DNA of 64,000 nt from Lwoffella lincolnii (GCF_002014765.1 NZ_MUYT01000008.1:1-64000), one strand, 5' to 3'. Counted from the first letter of the stretch, positions 18,434-27,716 are shown. The notes: generated from the letters alone by a model not told the origin. Made by a program: numbers and translations.

Positions 18434-18462
18434 AAAAAGCATTGGAATGACCAGTGCTTTTT
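18434..18462 (-). terminator. terminator after the 51-aa gene
   Basis: 12-bp stem AAAAAGCATTGG / CCAGTGCTTTTT with one T-G pair and loop AATGA, followed on the minus strand by a T6 run. It isolates the small gene from rpsO. Confidence 0.75.
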
Positions 18463-18524
18463 GGCTTTTTGTTAACGATGCTTTATTATGATAAAGCCCC
18501 ATGATGACGATGACAGTGGGTTAT

Positions 18525-18680
18525 CTATTTATCCACTTTTTGTTCTGCCATATTTTCGGCGATGTCATCAGCAGTGCCATCGGTCAAGTTATCTTCAACT
18601 TGGTTTTCAAGCCCTGCTATTTGTGAAGGTGATTTTTGTTGTTCAAATTTGTTGTCGTTTGGATTGGATTGTCCCATCAT
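18525..18680 (-). CDS. small acidic hydrophilic protein, unknown
   Basis: A 51-residue protein starting MMGQSNPNDN. The upstream extension of the frame is ignored because AAGAGGA stands just before ATG 18680 with the correct spacing (or serves the second ATG at 18677). It has no hydrophobic segment, no cysteine, and is rich in Gln, Asn, Asp and Glu, so it is probably disordered. A good terminator follows, and it makes an independent unit downstream of the PfpI-like gene (119 bases after it). I recognise no family. The combination of ribosome-binding site, terminator and coherent amino-acid composition supports a real gene. Confidence 0.6.
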   Translation of the reverse strand: MMGQSNPNDNKFEQQKSPSQIAGLENQVEDNLTDGTADDIAENMAEQKVDK

Positions 18681-18798
18681 ACATTCCTCTTTTGTGATAT
18701 TTGTGATAGATATTTTCAATGATAGATGATAAATAAATAATTGGTGATAGGCATTAAGGCATGGTGATGCCATACCATTAAACTGATGTCATGACAGC

Positions 18799-19326
18799 TT
18801 AAGCCGTTAACGCTTTATCAATGGCATCAACAAAATCATCGATGTCATTGGGATTGCGTGAAGTGATGATTTGACCATCTACCTGCACAGATTCATCGAC
18901 AAAAGTCGCCCCAGCATTGACCAAATCTGTCTTCACCGATTGATAAGCGGTCAGCGTTTTGCCTTTTGCAATTCCTGTATCAATCAATGCCCAAGCAGCA
19001 TGACAAATGGCAGCTAACGGCTTGTTTGTGGCATAAAAATCTTTAATCAATTGCTTGGCAACATCGTTATGGCGTAAAGTATCTGAGTTAACCGTACCAC
19101 CTGGCAAGACCAAAGCATCATAACTGACAATATCTGCATCTTTAGCAAACAAATCAGCAGTAAAGGTTTGGGATTTATCAACATCGCCTTGCATGGCTTG
19201 AACTTGCTTGCTATCGTTGGTTGTGATTAAGGTGGTTTGGTGTCCTTTTTGCTCAAGTTTATTTTTAACTTCGTCGTATTCTGATTGTTCAAAATGATTG
19301 TGTAATAAAAAAGCAATGTGGCTCAT
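18799..19326 (-). CDS. DJ-1/PfpI-family protein (type 1 glutamine amidotransferase-like)
   Basis: A 175-residue single-domain protein of the DJ-1/PfpI superfamily, PfpI/YhbO branch. Members act as deglycases, chaperones or stress proteins; enzymatic role here is not certain. The nucleophile elbow AAICHAAWALIDTG holds the reactive Cys with the neighbouring His; the preceding DALVLPGGTVNSDTLR supplies the acid region, and the end VDGQIITSRNPNDIDDFVDAI is the PfpI-type C-terminus. Start ATG has GGACGAAAC upstream. It is divergent from uvrC with a 264-base gap. Confidence 0.85.
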   Translation of the reverse strand: MSHIAFLLHNHFEQSEYDEVKNKLEQKGHQTTLITTNDSKQVQAMQGDVDKSQTFTADLFAKDADIVSYDALVLPGGTVNSDTLRHNDVAKQLIKDFYATNKPLAAICHAAWALIDTGIAKGKTLTAYQSVKTDLVNAGATFVDESVQVDGQIITSRNPNDIDDFVDAIDKALTA

Positions 19327-19590
19327 GTTTCGTCCTTAATGAATGGTTGTTAACTTAAGTCAAACCCATACTAGCGTAATCACTCATCGATTACCGTCAA
19401 TGGCTTGAAATAAAATGTGTGCAAACGTAACAAGTGTGATGATTTGTGAATTTTTTGGTTGGCGAGTGATGGCAATGCCCCTATACTAGATAACCCACAC
19501 CAGATAAAATGAACCAGATGAACTCTTTATACTGGATAAGACAAATCACCCCCAACATACAAAACAACATCTTAAAAACGTCTTAAAAAC

Positions 19591-21465
19591 ATGACACAAC
19601 CGACAAAACCTACGCCCCCTTATTCAATCGTCTCTTCAACTGCCACTCCAAAAGCACGCCTTGCTTATCTGACACACTTGATTAAACGCTTACCAAATTT
19701 GCCTGGCGTTTATAAAATGCTCGATAAGCATGGCGGTGTTTTGTATGTGGGCAAAGCAAAATCGTTAAAAAACCGAGTCAACAGCTACTTTGCTAAGACC
19801 ATTGACCACCCTAAAACACGGGCATTGGTCAGTCGCATTCACGACATCGAGACACTCATCACCCGTGGTGAGACAGAAGCCTTATTGCTTGAGCAAAATC
19901 TCATCAAAGAACACCGCCCACCTTATAATGTGGTGCTAAGAGATGATAAATCTTATCTGTATGTGTTCATCTCTGCCGATAAGCCTTATCCCCGTTTGGC
20001 ATACGGCCGTGGCAAGGGCAATCACCAAAAAGGGCGATTTTTTGGTCCTTTTCCATCTGCTCATGCCGCTAAAGAAACCTTGATGATGATGAAAAAAATG
20101 TTTCAGATGCGTCAATGCACCAATACTTTTTTTCGTCAACGCCAACGCCCTTGCCTTGAATATCAAATCAAACGTTGTAAAGCCCCTTGTGTGGGGTTAG
20201 TAAGCCCAGAAGAATACGCCGATGACGTACAAAATACCATTCGGTTTTTAAATGGTGAATCCAGTGATGTCCATGACACTTTAATCACAAAAATGGAGAC
20301 GGCCGCCAATGCCTTAAACTTTGAGCAAGCAGCCAGCTACCGTAATCAGCTGTCCATGTTAAGAGAAGTGCAAGCCCGTCAAGCCGTCTATACCATATCA
20401 GGGGAAGCGGACATCATGGCAATCATCACCAAGGCGGGCATTGTCTGCGTCAATGTGCTGACCGTCAGAAATGGGCGAGTGCTTGGTGGTAAAAACTACT
20501 TTCCTGATTTGAACAGTCAAAATGACATTGCAGAGAATTTATCTGAATTTCTGTTGTCATTTTATTTTCAAGTCAGTGATGACCTGCCAGCAGAACTGAT
20601 TTTAAGCCACATTTTACCCAACCAATCAGCGGTACAAGAAGCATTAATGACCCATTTTAACAGCAAAGTCATTATCAAAACTGCCGTGCGAGAACACCGT
20701 GCCGAATGGCTTGAATTGGCTAAAATCAATGTTAATAACGCCATTAAAACCAAATTAGGCGACTATCTGGAGCTAAATACTCGCTTCGCTCACTTAAAAG
20801 AAGCCTTAGCAGAAGTGAGCAGTCGGTCCATTGAACGCATCGAGTGCTTTGACATTTCACACACCATGGGGGAAGCAACCATTGCCAGTTGTGTGGTTTG
20901 CGACACTGGCGGATTGCGTCAACGAGATTATCGTCAATACGCCATTCATGGCATTCAAGGCGGTGATGATTATGCCGCCATGACCCAAGCCCTAAACCGT
21001 CGTTACAAAAAACACCCCCTACCTGACATGCTGTTGATAGATGGTGGCAAAGGGCAATTAAATATGGCAAAAAATGTGCTAAAAGAGCTGGGCAAGTTAT
21101 CAGACACACTGCTTGTGGGGATTGCTAAGGGTGAAGGGCGTAAGGCAGGGCTGGAAGTGTTACACTTTATCGACCATGCACCATTAGATTTACCTGCCGA
21201 CAGCAAGGCGTTGCACTTGATTATGCACATTCGAGATGAAGCCCACCGCTTTGCCATCACCGCTCACCGAAAAAAACGAGACAAGCGACGTAGCAGTTCA
21301 GTATTAGAAGCCATTCCTGGATTGGGAGAAAAACGGCGGCGGGATTTGTTAAATCACTTTGGTGGTATGCAAAAACTGCTGGGAGCATCACAGCAAGAAT
21401 TGGTGGCGGTTAAAGGCATTGGCGATGTGCTTGCCAGCACCATTTATAAGGTGTTGCATGAATGA
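19591..21465 (+). CDS. uvrC: excinuclease ABC subunit C
   Basis: Dual-incision nuclease of nucleotide excision repair (624 aa; E. coli 610). Order of parts: GIY-YIG nuclease ([20 protein letters not shown], about residues 35-110), cysteine region [18 protein letters not shown] motif for UvrB contact ([20 protein letters not shown], about 235-255), the RNase H-like C-terminal nuclease ([28 protein letters not shown]) and a helix-hairpin-helix pair at the end. About 30 extra N-terminal residues precede the conserved start. No clear Shine-Dalgarno precedes the ATG; a 10-base duplication (CTTAAAAACG type) lies there. Confidence 0.96.
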   Translation: MTQPTKPTPPYSIVSSTATPKARLAYLTHLIKRLPNLPGVYKMLDKHGGVLYVGKAKSLKNRVNSYFAKTIDHPKTRALVSRIHDIETLITRGETEALLLEQNLIKEHRPPYNVVLRDDKSYLYVFISADKPYPRLAYGRGKGNHQKGRFFGPFPSAHAAKETLMMMKKMFQMRQCTNTFFRQRQRPCLEYQIKRCKAPCVGLVSPEEYADDVQNTIRFLNGESSDVHDTLITKMETAANALNFEQAASYRNQLSMLREVQARQAVYTISGEADIMAIITKAGIVCVNVLTVRNGRVLGGKNYFPDLNSQNDIAENLSEFLLSFYFQVSDDLPAELILSHILPNQSAVQEALMTHFNSKVIIKTAVREHRAEWLELAKINVNNAIKTKLGDYLELNTRFAHLKEALAEVSSRSIERIECFDISHTMGEATIASCVVCDTGGLRQRDYRQYAIHGIQGGDDYAAMTQALNRRYKKHPLPDMLLIDGGKGQLNMAKNVLKELGKLSDTLLVGIAKGEGRKAGLEVLHFIDHAPLDLPADSKALHLIMHIRDEAHRFAITAHRKKRDKRRSSSVLEAIPGLGEKRRRDLLNHFGGMQKLLGASQQELVAVKGIGDVLASTIYKVLHE

Positions 21466-21645
21466 ATGACATCAAAAACGTCCTTGATTGCTGATGCCAA
21501 TGGTAATGGTAATGAAACGTTGCTCGTCATCGTCAAACCGATTATCCGCCATGGTAAATTCGTTATTATTCAAAAATACCGAACTTACTTTAGTAAAGTA
21601 ATCCCATGTTTTTGCATGACTTATGATGGTTTGTCGCTATCCCAT

Positions 21646-21673
21646 ATTACGACCCCATGATTACGACCCCATG
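21646..21673 (+). repeat. 14-bp tandem duplication downstream of uvrC
   Basis: ATTACGACCCCATG is repeated perfectly at 21646-21659 and 21660-21673. The surrounding 270-base gap holds no recognisable gene; a 64-codon frame starting after the uvrC stop has no family features. Confidence 0.8.
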
Positions 21674-21736
21674 CAAAATTTAATCCGAATAAAGCCATTG
21701 TTACCGTTGGCATAACAGACACCCAGATTTAAAAAA

Positions 21737-22156
21737 TCAAGTTGACCCTTGCCTTTTTACTTCTTCTGTTACCCATGCTTTTAGGTCTTTAGATATCAGC
21801 GATAAAGTCTCTGCCAAATAATCATCAATGCTCATCTCAAGCGACTGTATCAGCTTTTTTTGCTTATCAGACAAACCAAAGTCATCTTGTTCGCCATCAC
21901 TTTGGCAAGCAAGCTTAATGGGTTCTGGCATTACCGCTGTCATACTGGCACGCAATTTTTGCTTGGCATCTTGTAAATACAACGCTTCGATGTGGGCAGT
22001 GAGATTGCTTTGGCTAAACTTAAAATCTGCCAAATCAACATCAGGGTTCAATAAGGTAACAATGTCATCTAACTCTTGATAAATGGCAACTCTCACCGTG
22101 TCAGGAATCTGTGACCAACGCTGACGAAATTGTGTAGAAAACGAAAAACCCGACAT
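21737..22156 (-). CDS. hypothetical protein
   Basis: A 139-residue hydrophilic, mostly helical protein beginning MSGFSFSTQFRQRWSQIPDTV. There is no signal peptide or membrane helix. The start is uncertain: ATG 22156 or GTG 22171 (five residues longer), neither with a strong Shine-Dalgarno. The C-terminal half is charged (LSDKQKKLIQSLEMSIDDYL, DLKAWVTEEVKRQ). It lies downstream of fabF, separated by a strong hairpin, on the same strand. I do not recognise the family; similar short proteins of unknown role occur in Moraxellaceae as far as I can judge, but that is a weak impression. Confidence 0.6.
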   Translation of the reverse strand: MSGFSFSTQFRQRWSQIPDTVRVAIYQELDDIVTLLNPDVDLADFKFSQSNLTAHIEALYLQDAKQKLRASMTAVMPEPIKLACQSDGEQDDFGLSDKQKKLIQSLEMSIDDYLAETLSLISKDLKAWVTEEVKRQGST

Positions 22157-22237
22157 AAACCAATCACCCACTTAAAATGACTTAAATGACTTAATTGTGA
22201 AGCTTAACTATGAACGTTGTTTAACAAACATTTTTAA

Positions 22238-22269
22238 ACGCAATCTAATCATTGGTGATTAGATTGCGT
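22238..22269 (-). terminator. 14-bp hairpin downstream of fabF
   Basis: ACGCAATCTAATCA (22238-22251) pairs perfectly with TGATTAGATTGCGT (22256-22269), loop TTGG. On the minus strand the T-tract is interrupted (TTTAAAAATG), so this may be a terminator for fabF or a stabilising hairpin. Confidence 0.65.
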
Positions 22270-22373
22270 CATTATCATAGCTTGCCTTTTGGTAACTGAC
22301 AACCGAAAAAATCAGTCCAGTGCTGTCAACAATGTTCATCACCATCTTTCTAATCATGTTGTTTCCATGACTG

Positions 22374-23747
22374 TCATGCACCAAGCCATTTTGCCAACAC
22401 AAGAGAGCCATTTGTACCCCCAAAACCAAAACTGTTGGAGATGGCGTATTGTAAGTTTTGTACCGCCCTTGCGGTATGGGCAATATGGTCTAAAGCACAC
22501 TTAGGATCAGGGTTATCTAGGTTAATGGTTGGTGGCAATTGTTGGTCTTGTAAGGCTTTAACGGTGGCAATGGCTTCAACCACCCCTGCCGCTCCAAGTA
22601 GATGTCCAGTCATGGATTTGGTAGAACTGACCGCAGGCATTCGTTCACACTGAGAAAAAACACTGGCGATGGCTTGACTTTCTGCCACATCACCCACTGG
22701 AGTACTCGTGCCATGAGCGTTGATATAACCTATTTGATAAGGTTCAATGCCCGCATCGTTGAGTGCTGCCATCATGGCTCGAGAAGCACCTTCGCCATTG
22801 TCTGGTGGCGCGGTAATGTGGCTGGCATCATCACTCATGCCAAATCCTGCCACTTCTGCCAAGATGACGGCTCCCCTAGTCTTAGCATGGGCAAGGCTTT
22901 CTAATACCATTGCTCCTGCTCCGTCCGACAGCACAAAACCATCTCTCCCAACATCAAACGGACGGCTGGCACAAGTCGGTTCATCATTACGAGTTGATAA
23001 GGCGTGCATGGCAGCAAACCCTGACATACCCACAGGCGTAGAAGCTTTTTCACTGCCCCCCACCACCATCACATCAGCATCACCATAAGCAATTAGCCGT
23101 GCTGCCACACCGATGGCATGGGTTGATGTGGTGCAAGCGGTCGATGTGGCAAGATTTGCCCCTTTTAAACCAAATTGAATGGCAACCAAACCCGCTGGCA
23201 TATTGACAATCGAACCTGGAATGACGAAGGGGGAGACTTTTTTTGCACCTTTGTCAGCTAAGGTTAGGCTGGTGTCTTCTATCGTACCAACACCACCAAT
23301 CCCAGAGCCAAACACCACCCCCACTCGATGAGCATCTGCCCCCACCAAACGAGCTGTTTTAAAATCATCTGTTTGGTCAAGCAATCCTGCATCTGCCAAC
23401 GCCATGGCACAGCTTGCTAACCCATAGTGCATAAAAGTGTCATAACGTCTGGCATCTTTGCTGGTCATGTACTCATGCACATTAAAATCAATCACCGTAC
23501 CAGCAATTTGTGAACGAAAATCGCTGACATCAAAATGCTCAATACGGCGAATGCCACTTTTACCTGCCAGCATGGCTTGCCAGGTGTCTGCCACCGAATT
23601 TCCTAATGGCGTGATTGCCCCCATGCCTGTGATGACCACTCGCTGATGGTCAGGACGTTGATGGTGTGGCAAGCGGTGTGGAGCGTTGCCAGTGGTGTTG
23701 ATGTTATGGTTATCTGCTGCATTAAAATTGGTGTGGTCGATGCTCAT
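22374..23747 (-). CDS. fabF: beta-ketoacyl-ACP synthase II (FabF)
   Basis: Condensing enzyme of fatty-acid elongation (457 aa; E. coli 413). The catalytic Cys sits in NLATSTACTTSTHAIG, and the two active-site histidines in YINAHGTSTPVGD and SSTKSMTGHLLGAAGVVE; the glycine-rich end is NSFGFGGTNGSLV. The extra length is a roughly 35-residue N-terminal Asn/His-rich extension before the conserved RVVITGMGAITPLG. The Shine-Dalgarno-like GGA lies at the edge of a 16-bp tandem repeat (23754-23801). A FabR/DesT-like palindrome stands about 105 bases upstream. Another condensing enzyme such as FabB is possible, but the TPLG and overall pattern favour FabF. Confidence 0.9.
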   Translation of the reverse strand: MSIDHTNFNAADNHNINTTGNAPHRLPHHQRPDHQRVVITGMGAITPLGNSVADTWQAMLAGKSGIRRIEHFDVSDFRSQIAGTVIDFNVHEYMTSKDARRYDTFMHYGLASCAMALADAGLLDQTDDFKTARLVGADAHRVGVVFGSGIGGVGTIEDTSLTLADKGAKKVSPFVIPGSIVNMPAGLVAIQFGLKGANLATSTACTTSTHAIGVAARLIAYGDADVMVVGGSEKASTPVGMSGFAAMHALSTRNDEPTCASRPFDVGRDGFVLSDGAGAMVLESLAHAKTRGAVILAEVAGFGMSDDASHITAPPDNGEGASRAMMAALNDAGIEPYQIGYINAHGTSTPVGDVAESQAIASVFSQCERMPAVSSTKSMTGHLLGAAGVVEAIATVKALQDQQLPPTINLDNPDPKCALDHIAHTARAVQNLQYAISNSFGFGGTNGSLVLAKWLGA

Positions 23748-23753
23748 ACATTA

Positions 23754-23801
23754 TCCATTAAATTGACTGTCCATTAAATTGACTATCCGTTAAATTGACT
23801 G
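23754..23801 (-). repeat. 16-bp tandem repeat, 3 units, in fabF leader
   Basis: Units TCCATTAAATTGACTG (23754), TCCATTAAATTGACTA (23770), TCCGTTAAATTGACTG (23786). They occupy the 5' leader from seven bases upstream of the fabF start and include the likely ribosome-binding region. Confidence 0.9.
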
Positions 23802-23820
23802 ATGCGGTCTGATGCTCTTT

Positions 23821-23829
23821 ATCATAACA
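23821..23829 (-). promoter_or_regulatory. extended -10 promoter for fabF
   Basis: On the minus strand the sequence reads TGTTATGAT, an extended -10 (TGnTATGAT), 74 bases upstream of the start codon. There is no good -35, which is tolerated for extended -10 promoters. The palindrome at 23851-23868 would be centred near -45. Confidence 0.5.
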
Positions 23830-23850
23830 CGCCCCCAGAAAAAACGCATC

Positions 23851-23868
23851 AGTTTACGAATGTAAACT
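23851..23868. promoter_or_regulatory. 18-bp palindrome upstream of fabF (FabR/DesT-like operator)
   Basis: AGTTTAC GAAT GTAAACT: perfect 7-bp arms and a 4-base centre. The layout AGTnnAC-N4-GTnnACT resembles operators of the TetR-type fatty-acid regulators FabR and DesT. Its position upstream of a fatty-acid synthesis gene supports the guess; no such regulator gene is in the window. Confidence 0.5.
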
Positions 23869-23905
23869 TAAAAAATCCCATGCCATGACAATGCACTTGA
23901 CCCAA

Positions 23906-25420
23906 TCACGCAAAACACACTTGCCCCAACACCACTGCTTTTTTTGCCCCTGTAACGCTGGGCAAATTGCCTGTCTGTCCCATCAGCGTCTGCCTAGCAA
24001 GCCACGCAAAGGCAGTTGCTTCTACCCATATGGGCGGTAAGCCCAACTGCTCGGTACTGACGATTTTGCCACCAAGCAACTGCGGTATGTGCGACGCCAT
24101 ACGCAAAAGCAAATAATCATTATATGCCCCACCACCACAAGCAAAGACAGCCACTGGCGTGGTATCAGATGGCACGCTGGTCTTTTGAGTATTGGAATTT
24201 TGAGTATTGGGCTTGTGAATGCGGTTGATTTCGTTAGCGACACTGATGGCAGTCAACTCAGTTAAAGTATTTTGCACATCAGCAGGAGAATATCGCACAT
24301 CGGGGTAATGTTGAGCAAAAGTTTGTAACTCATCATCTAACCATGGCAAATGAAACTCTTCTCGCCCTGTGCTTTTAGGAGTGGGTTTGGCAAAGTATTC
24401 ATGGGCAAGCAGTTGCTTAAGCAATGGTTCAATTAATTTGCCTGATTGAGCAAACTGACCACCTGCATCATAACTGACATCACTGTGGCGAGCCACCCAA
24501 GCATCTAACAACAAATTGGCAGGACCTGTGTCATAGCCATAAGCAACCTGCCCCAGTTTCAGCGGTGGCAAAACGGTGATATTGGCGATGCCACCTAAGT
24601 TAACCAGTACCCGCCACTGCTCATCATCAGCAAACATGGCATGGTGAAAGGCTGGCACAAGCGGTGCTCCTTGCCCACCGACCGCCATATCACGGCGGCG
24701 AAAATCACTCACCACATTGATGCCTGTCCGTTCTGCCAAAACATTGGCATCCATTAATTGGGTACTAAAGCCAAGTCGTGGACGGTGGCGTACCGTCTGC
24801 CCGTGACAACCAATCGCCATGACGGCATTGGCAATGTCATCATCAACACAGCCATCATTGACGTTATTGATATTATGTTTATGGTCATGACCATCATACG
24901 CTTGGATTTGCCTTTGGGCTTTATCTAGCAAAGTCTGAACCAACTTACTGGTCTGCTCAGCATATGTTCGGCTTGCCCACCCTGCCCAATCCAACTCACT
25001 TAAAGCATCGATATCAACATCAGCCAAATAATCACCTAATGACTTCTTTTTTGGCAACATGGTTTGTGTTAGTGTGGTTTGCGTTAGCGTGGTTTGTGTG
25101 AACATGGTCATGTCCACTGGCGGTATTTGCTTAAGCTTATTGGCAAGTTGAACACAACCATTGGGCTGACATAAAGCAAGCAACACTTGCCGTAAGGGTT
25201 TGGGGAAACCCATGCTATGACTGGCAATCAGCCTAACCGCTGATTTGGTTGGCAAGCTTGTGATTGATGAGCTGGCGATGGCTTTGGTTTGTTCAGTTTG
25301 CTCAGATATGAACTGCACCAACACCGCATCCATCGCATCTAGGCTTGTGCCAGACATAATGCCAATATACAAACCATCAGCACACAGGTTTTTATTTAAC
25401 TGCTTCAAACGCTCATTCAA
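23906..25420 (-). CDS. anmK: anhydro-N-acetylmuramic acid kinase
   Basis: Converts anhydroMurNAc from cell-wall recycling to MurNAc-6-phosphate using ATP. Family signatures: LYIGIMSGTSLDAMDAVLV at the start, AIGCHGQTVRHRP, GGQGAPLVPAFH, VNLGGIANITVLPP and VFACGGGAYNDYLLLRM. At 504 aa it is about 130 longer than E. coli AnmK (369), owing to low-complexity insertions: a 15-bp repeat-coded TQTTL tract near residue 110 and an Asp/His/Asn-rich loop near residue 180. The only plausible start is TTG 25420, since the stop of the upstream lipoprotein gene lies in the same frame 18 bases before and the next ATG falls inside MSGTS. AmpD, acting in the same pathway, is encoded at 30720. Confidence 0.9.
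   Translation of the reverse strand: MNERLKQLNKNLCADGLYIGIMSGTSLDAMDAVLVQFISEQTEQTKAIASSSITSLPTKSAVRLIASHSMGFPKPLRQVLLALCQPNGCVQLANKLKQIPPVDMTMFTQTTLTQTTLTQTMLPKKKSLGDYLADVDIDALSELDWAGWASRTYAEQTSKLVQTLLDKAQRQIQAYDGHDHKHNINNVNDGCVDDDIANAVMAIGCHGQTVRHRPRLGFSTQLMDANVLAERTGINVVSDFRRRDMAVGGQGAPLVPAFHHAMFADDEQWRVLVNLGGIANITVLPPLKLGQVAYGYDTGPANLLLDAWVARHSDVSYDAGGQFAQSGKLIEPLLKQLLAHEYFAKPTPKSTGREEFHLPWLDDELQTFAQHYPDVRYSPADVQNTLTELTAISVANEINRIHKPNTQNSNTQKTSVPSDTTPVAVFACGGGAYNDYLLLRMASHIPQLLGGKIVSTEQLGLPPIWVEATAFAWLARQTLMGQTGNLPSVTGAKKAVVLGQVCFA
25059..25103 (-). repeat. 15-bp tandem repeat in anmK (3 units)
   Basis: Units at 25059, 25074 and 25089 (RTGGTTTGYGTKARY). They encode repeated TQTTL inside an insertion that standard AnmK proteins lack, so copy-number change keeps the frame. 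Confidence 0.85.
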
Positions 25421-25438
25421 TCCAAACTCAATCCAAGA

Positions 25439-25933
25439 TTACAAAGGTTTGACACCTTGACCAATGCCCCAAGATTGACTGCGTGAGCTATTTTCAGTAA
25501 ATTCATAGTCATGAACAACGCCACGCTGATTGATATAAATAATCAAAATTTGTTCTTGTTTGCGAGCAGTAACCGCATTTTCAGATAACGCACCGCCGAT
25601 ACCAGCCCCTGCCACGGTTGCTAAAGCTTGACCTGAGCCACCACCAACTTGATAACCCAACACCCCACCAAGCAACGTACCACCTGCACCTGCCAAGCTT
25701 TTCATGATTTGTGAGCTATTATCGTAACGATAAATCAAGCGTGTCAGACCGTTGCTAAGGCGTTGTTTTTCCACAGGTTCACCAAACATTTGGCGAATTT
25801 GTCCTTCGCTGGTTACTCCTTTATGAATCGATGTGATTTGTTGGGCAGTCATTTGTATGCCATGCGTAACACTGCATGCAGTTAATTGAAATAATCCCAA
25901 AGTCATCACCAGCATCATCACTTTTTTATTCAT
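25439..25933 (-). CDS. glycine-zipper lipoprotein with BamE/SmpA-like region
   Basis: A 164-residue predicted lipoprotein. ATG 25933 (MNKKVMMLVMTLG) is preferred because GGGA lies six bases upstream; ATGs at 25939 and 25960 are possible. The signal ends at the lipobox LTAC. The next part, ITSIHKGVTSEGQIRQMFGEP, resembles the SmpA/OmlA (BamE) fold, and it is followed by a glycine-zipper segment (LAGAGGTLLGGVLGYQVGGG, then VAGAGIGGALSENAV). Such proteins sit in the outer membrane. It ends 18 bases before anmK and is probably co-transcribed with it. Specific function unknown. Confidence 0.75.
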   Translation of the reverse strand: MNKKVMMLVMTLGLFQLTACSVTHGIQMTAQQITSIHKGVTSEGQIRQMFGEPVEKQRLSNGLTRLIYRYDNSSQIMKSLAGAGGTLLGGVLGYQVGGGSGQALATVAGAGIGGALSENAVTARKQEQILIIYINQRGVVHDYEFTENSSRSQSWGIGQGVKPL

Positions 25934-26122
25934 ATTCATTCCCATCAAATCAGTTGACAATCAATTAACGACAATTAATTAACATTAGTAGCTAACATTC
26001 TAACATTGTGGCGTGTGGATTAATCCATTCCCATCACCAACCAAAGACTTTTAGCCATCATCGTATGGTACATTAACCACCATCATAAGACAAGATAAGA
26101 CCATTAAGAATGCTGACAAGCA

Positions 26123-26152
26123 ACAATCACCCATAAAACAATCACCCATAAA
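26123..26152. repeat. 15-bp perfect duplication in the hemA / lipoprotein gap
   Basis: ACAATCACCCATAAA occurs twice head to tail (26123-26137, 26138-26152). The rest of the 324-base gap 25934-26257 is AT-rich and shows no gene; the lipoprotein promoter probably lies there. Confidence 0.8.
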
Positions 26153-26257
26153 TAGCCATAAACAATAAAATCAAAACAACACAGTAAAAACAACGCATTT
26201 CAGTCAAGTGGCTTCAATCTTGATATTATTTACTTGATGTTATTTAGATGTTTTTTG

Positions 26258-27622
26258 CTAAGATGATGGGGGGCGATAAGCCGTTTTTAGGGTTCTGACG
26301 ACATCATTTAGAAGTTGGTCATCACCTTGTTCTGCCATGTGTCGCATCAGTTTTGATGGGGCATGGGTGAGGGTTTGGGTAAGGCGTTGGCTAAAATCGG
26401 TGAGTACGTCTTCGGCGGTGGTGTTGCTTTGCTTTAGTTGGATAAGGGCTTGCTTTAGTAAGGTTTGAGCGTGTTGCTCTGCCATTTGACGATAGGTGTG
26501 AATGTCTGAGCCAACACGACGCACCGATAACCGCCGTTCAATGTCCAGCACCAACTGCGACACCAGCATCTCAGCATCAACAGCGGCTTGACGACGTTGT
26601 TCTAGGTTACCTGCGATGACATGCTGTAAGTCATCAACTGAATATAAGTAGATGTCATCAAGTAAACTGACTCGCTCATCAATGTCTCTAGGGACAGCCA
26701 AATCGACCATAAGAATGGGGCGATGTCGCCTTATCTTTAGGGCTTGTTGAGTCATGGATAAATCAATGAGCGTGTGCATACTGCCACTACAACTGCTGAC
26801 AATGTCCGCTTGTGCCAAGCCATTTGCCAATGCGGTCAATGGCTGTGCGTCTATTTGGCAATGTGGGGCAATGCTTGCCAGCTCATCTGCCAACAGCTTG
26901 GCATTGTCAACACTGCGGTTACAAATGATGATACGCTGTACACCCAAACCTGCAATATGACTGGCAACCAAACGATTCATTTCCCCTGCTGCCACCACCA
27001 GTAAGGTACATTTGGACACATCATGAAATATCTGCATTGCCAGTTTGGCGGCGGCAAACCCTAAGGTAACGGCTTGTGAGCCAACTTGGGTGTTATGGCG
27101 GACATTTTTGGCTGCCCAAAACACTTGGTCAGCAAGCCAACCAAAAGCACTGCTGACATATCCAAGCTCAAGTGATTGGCTAACAGCTTGCTTAATCTGC
27201 CCCAATATCTGCGGTTCGCCCAATATCATCGAATCTAGCCCAGCACTGACTCGTATCCAATGGGTCATGGCTTGGGTATTTTTGTGGCTGTACAAATAGG
27301 GGCTTAAACTTGTGAGTGATATGCCTTTATAATCTGCCAACCATTGATAGATGGCGTTTAGGGTTTGGGTTAGCCATGCGTCGTTGATTCTATTCACTTG
27401 ATTGGCTTGATTGCTGGTTTGGTTATTGGGGCTTATGTGGTTTGGCTCTTTGGCAAGGGCATAAATCTCAGTGCGGTTGCAAGTGGAGACAATAACGCTG
27501 GCGGCGGTGATGCCAGACAGTTGTGCCAAAGCTGTTGGCATGTCGTCAGAGGCAAACGCCAATTTTTCACGCAAAGCAATGGGAGCAGTTTTATGATTGA
27601 CACCAACGACCACAAGTTTCAT
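26258..27622 (-). CDS. hemA: glutamyl-tRNA reductase
   Basis: First enzyme of C5-pathway heme synthesis, reducing Glu-tRNA to glutamate-1-semialdehyde with NADPH (454 aa). The N-terminal catalytic domain begins VVVGVNHKTAPIALREKLAF and has the active Cys in VIVSTCNRTEIYA; LDSMILGEPQILGQIKQA follows; the NADPH domain shows LLVVAAGEMNRLVA and the ICNRS motif; the C-terminal dimerisation helices follow DLAVPRDID. An Asn/Gln-rich insertion (about residues 60-82) is not found in standard HemA. A good sigma70 promoter lies 55 bases upstream. Confidence 0.95.
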   Translation of the reverse strand: MKLVVVGVNHKTAPIALREKLAFASDDMPTALAQLSGITAASVIVSTCNRTEIYALAKEPNHISPNNQTSNQANQVNRINDAWLTQTLNAIYQWLADYKGISLTSLSPYLYSHKNTQAMTHWIRVSAGLDSMILGEPQILGQIKQAVSQSLELGYVSSAFGWLADQVFWAAKNVRHNTQVGSQAVTLGFAAAKLAMQIFHDVSKCTLLVVAAGEMNRLVASHIAGLGVQRIIICNRSVDNAKLLADELASIAPHCQIDAQPLTALANGLAQADIVSSCSGSMHTLIDLSMTQQALKIRRHRPILMVDLAVPRDIDERVSLLDDIYLYSVDDLQHVIAGNLEQRRQAAVDAEMLVSQLVLDIERRLSVRRVGSDIHTYRQMAEQHAQTLLKQALIQLKQSNTTAEDVLTDFSQRLTQTLTHAPSKLMRHMAEQGDDQLLNDVVRTLKTAYRPPSS

Positions 27623-27677
27623 GTATAACAGAACCGATAATTAACCGTTTAAGGGTTTATGATTAAATAAACGGCAT

Positions 27678-27706
27678 ATTATAGCATTGATAACGCCCCA
27701 TGTTCA
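27678..27706 (-). promoter_or_regulatory. sigma70 promoter for hemA
   Basis: On the minus strand TGAACA (27706-27701), 17-base spacer, TATAAT (27683-27678). A perfect -10 and a 4/6 -35 at optimal spacing, about 55 bases upstream of the hemA ATG. Confidence 0.65.
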
Positions 27707-27716
27707 TAAGCGATGT

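Noticed and set aside
21466..21660. 64-codon frame immediately after uvrC
   Set aside because: Starts next to the uvrC stop but has no Shine-Dalgarno of its own and includes tandem-repeat DNA; no family.
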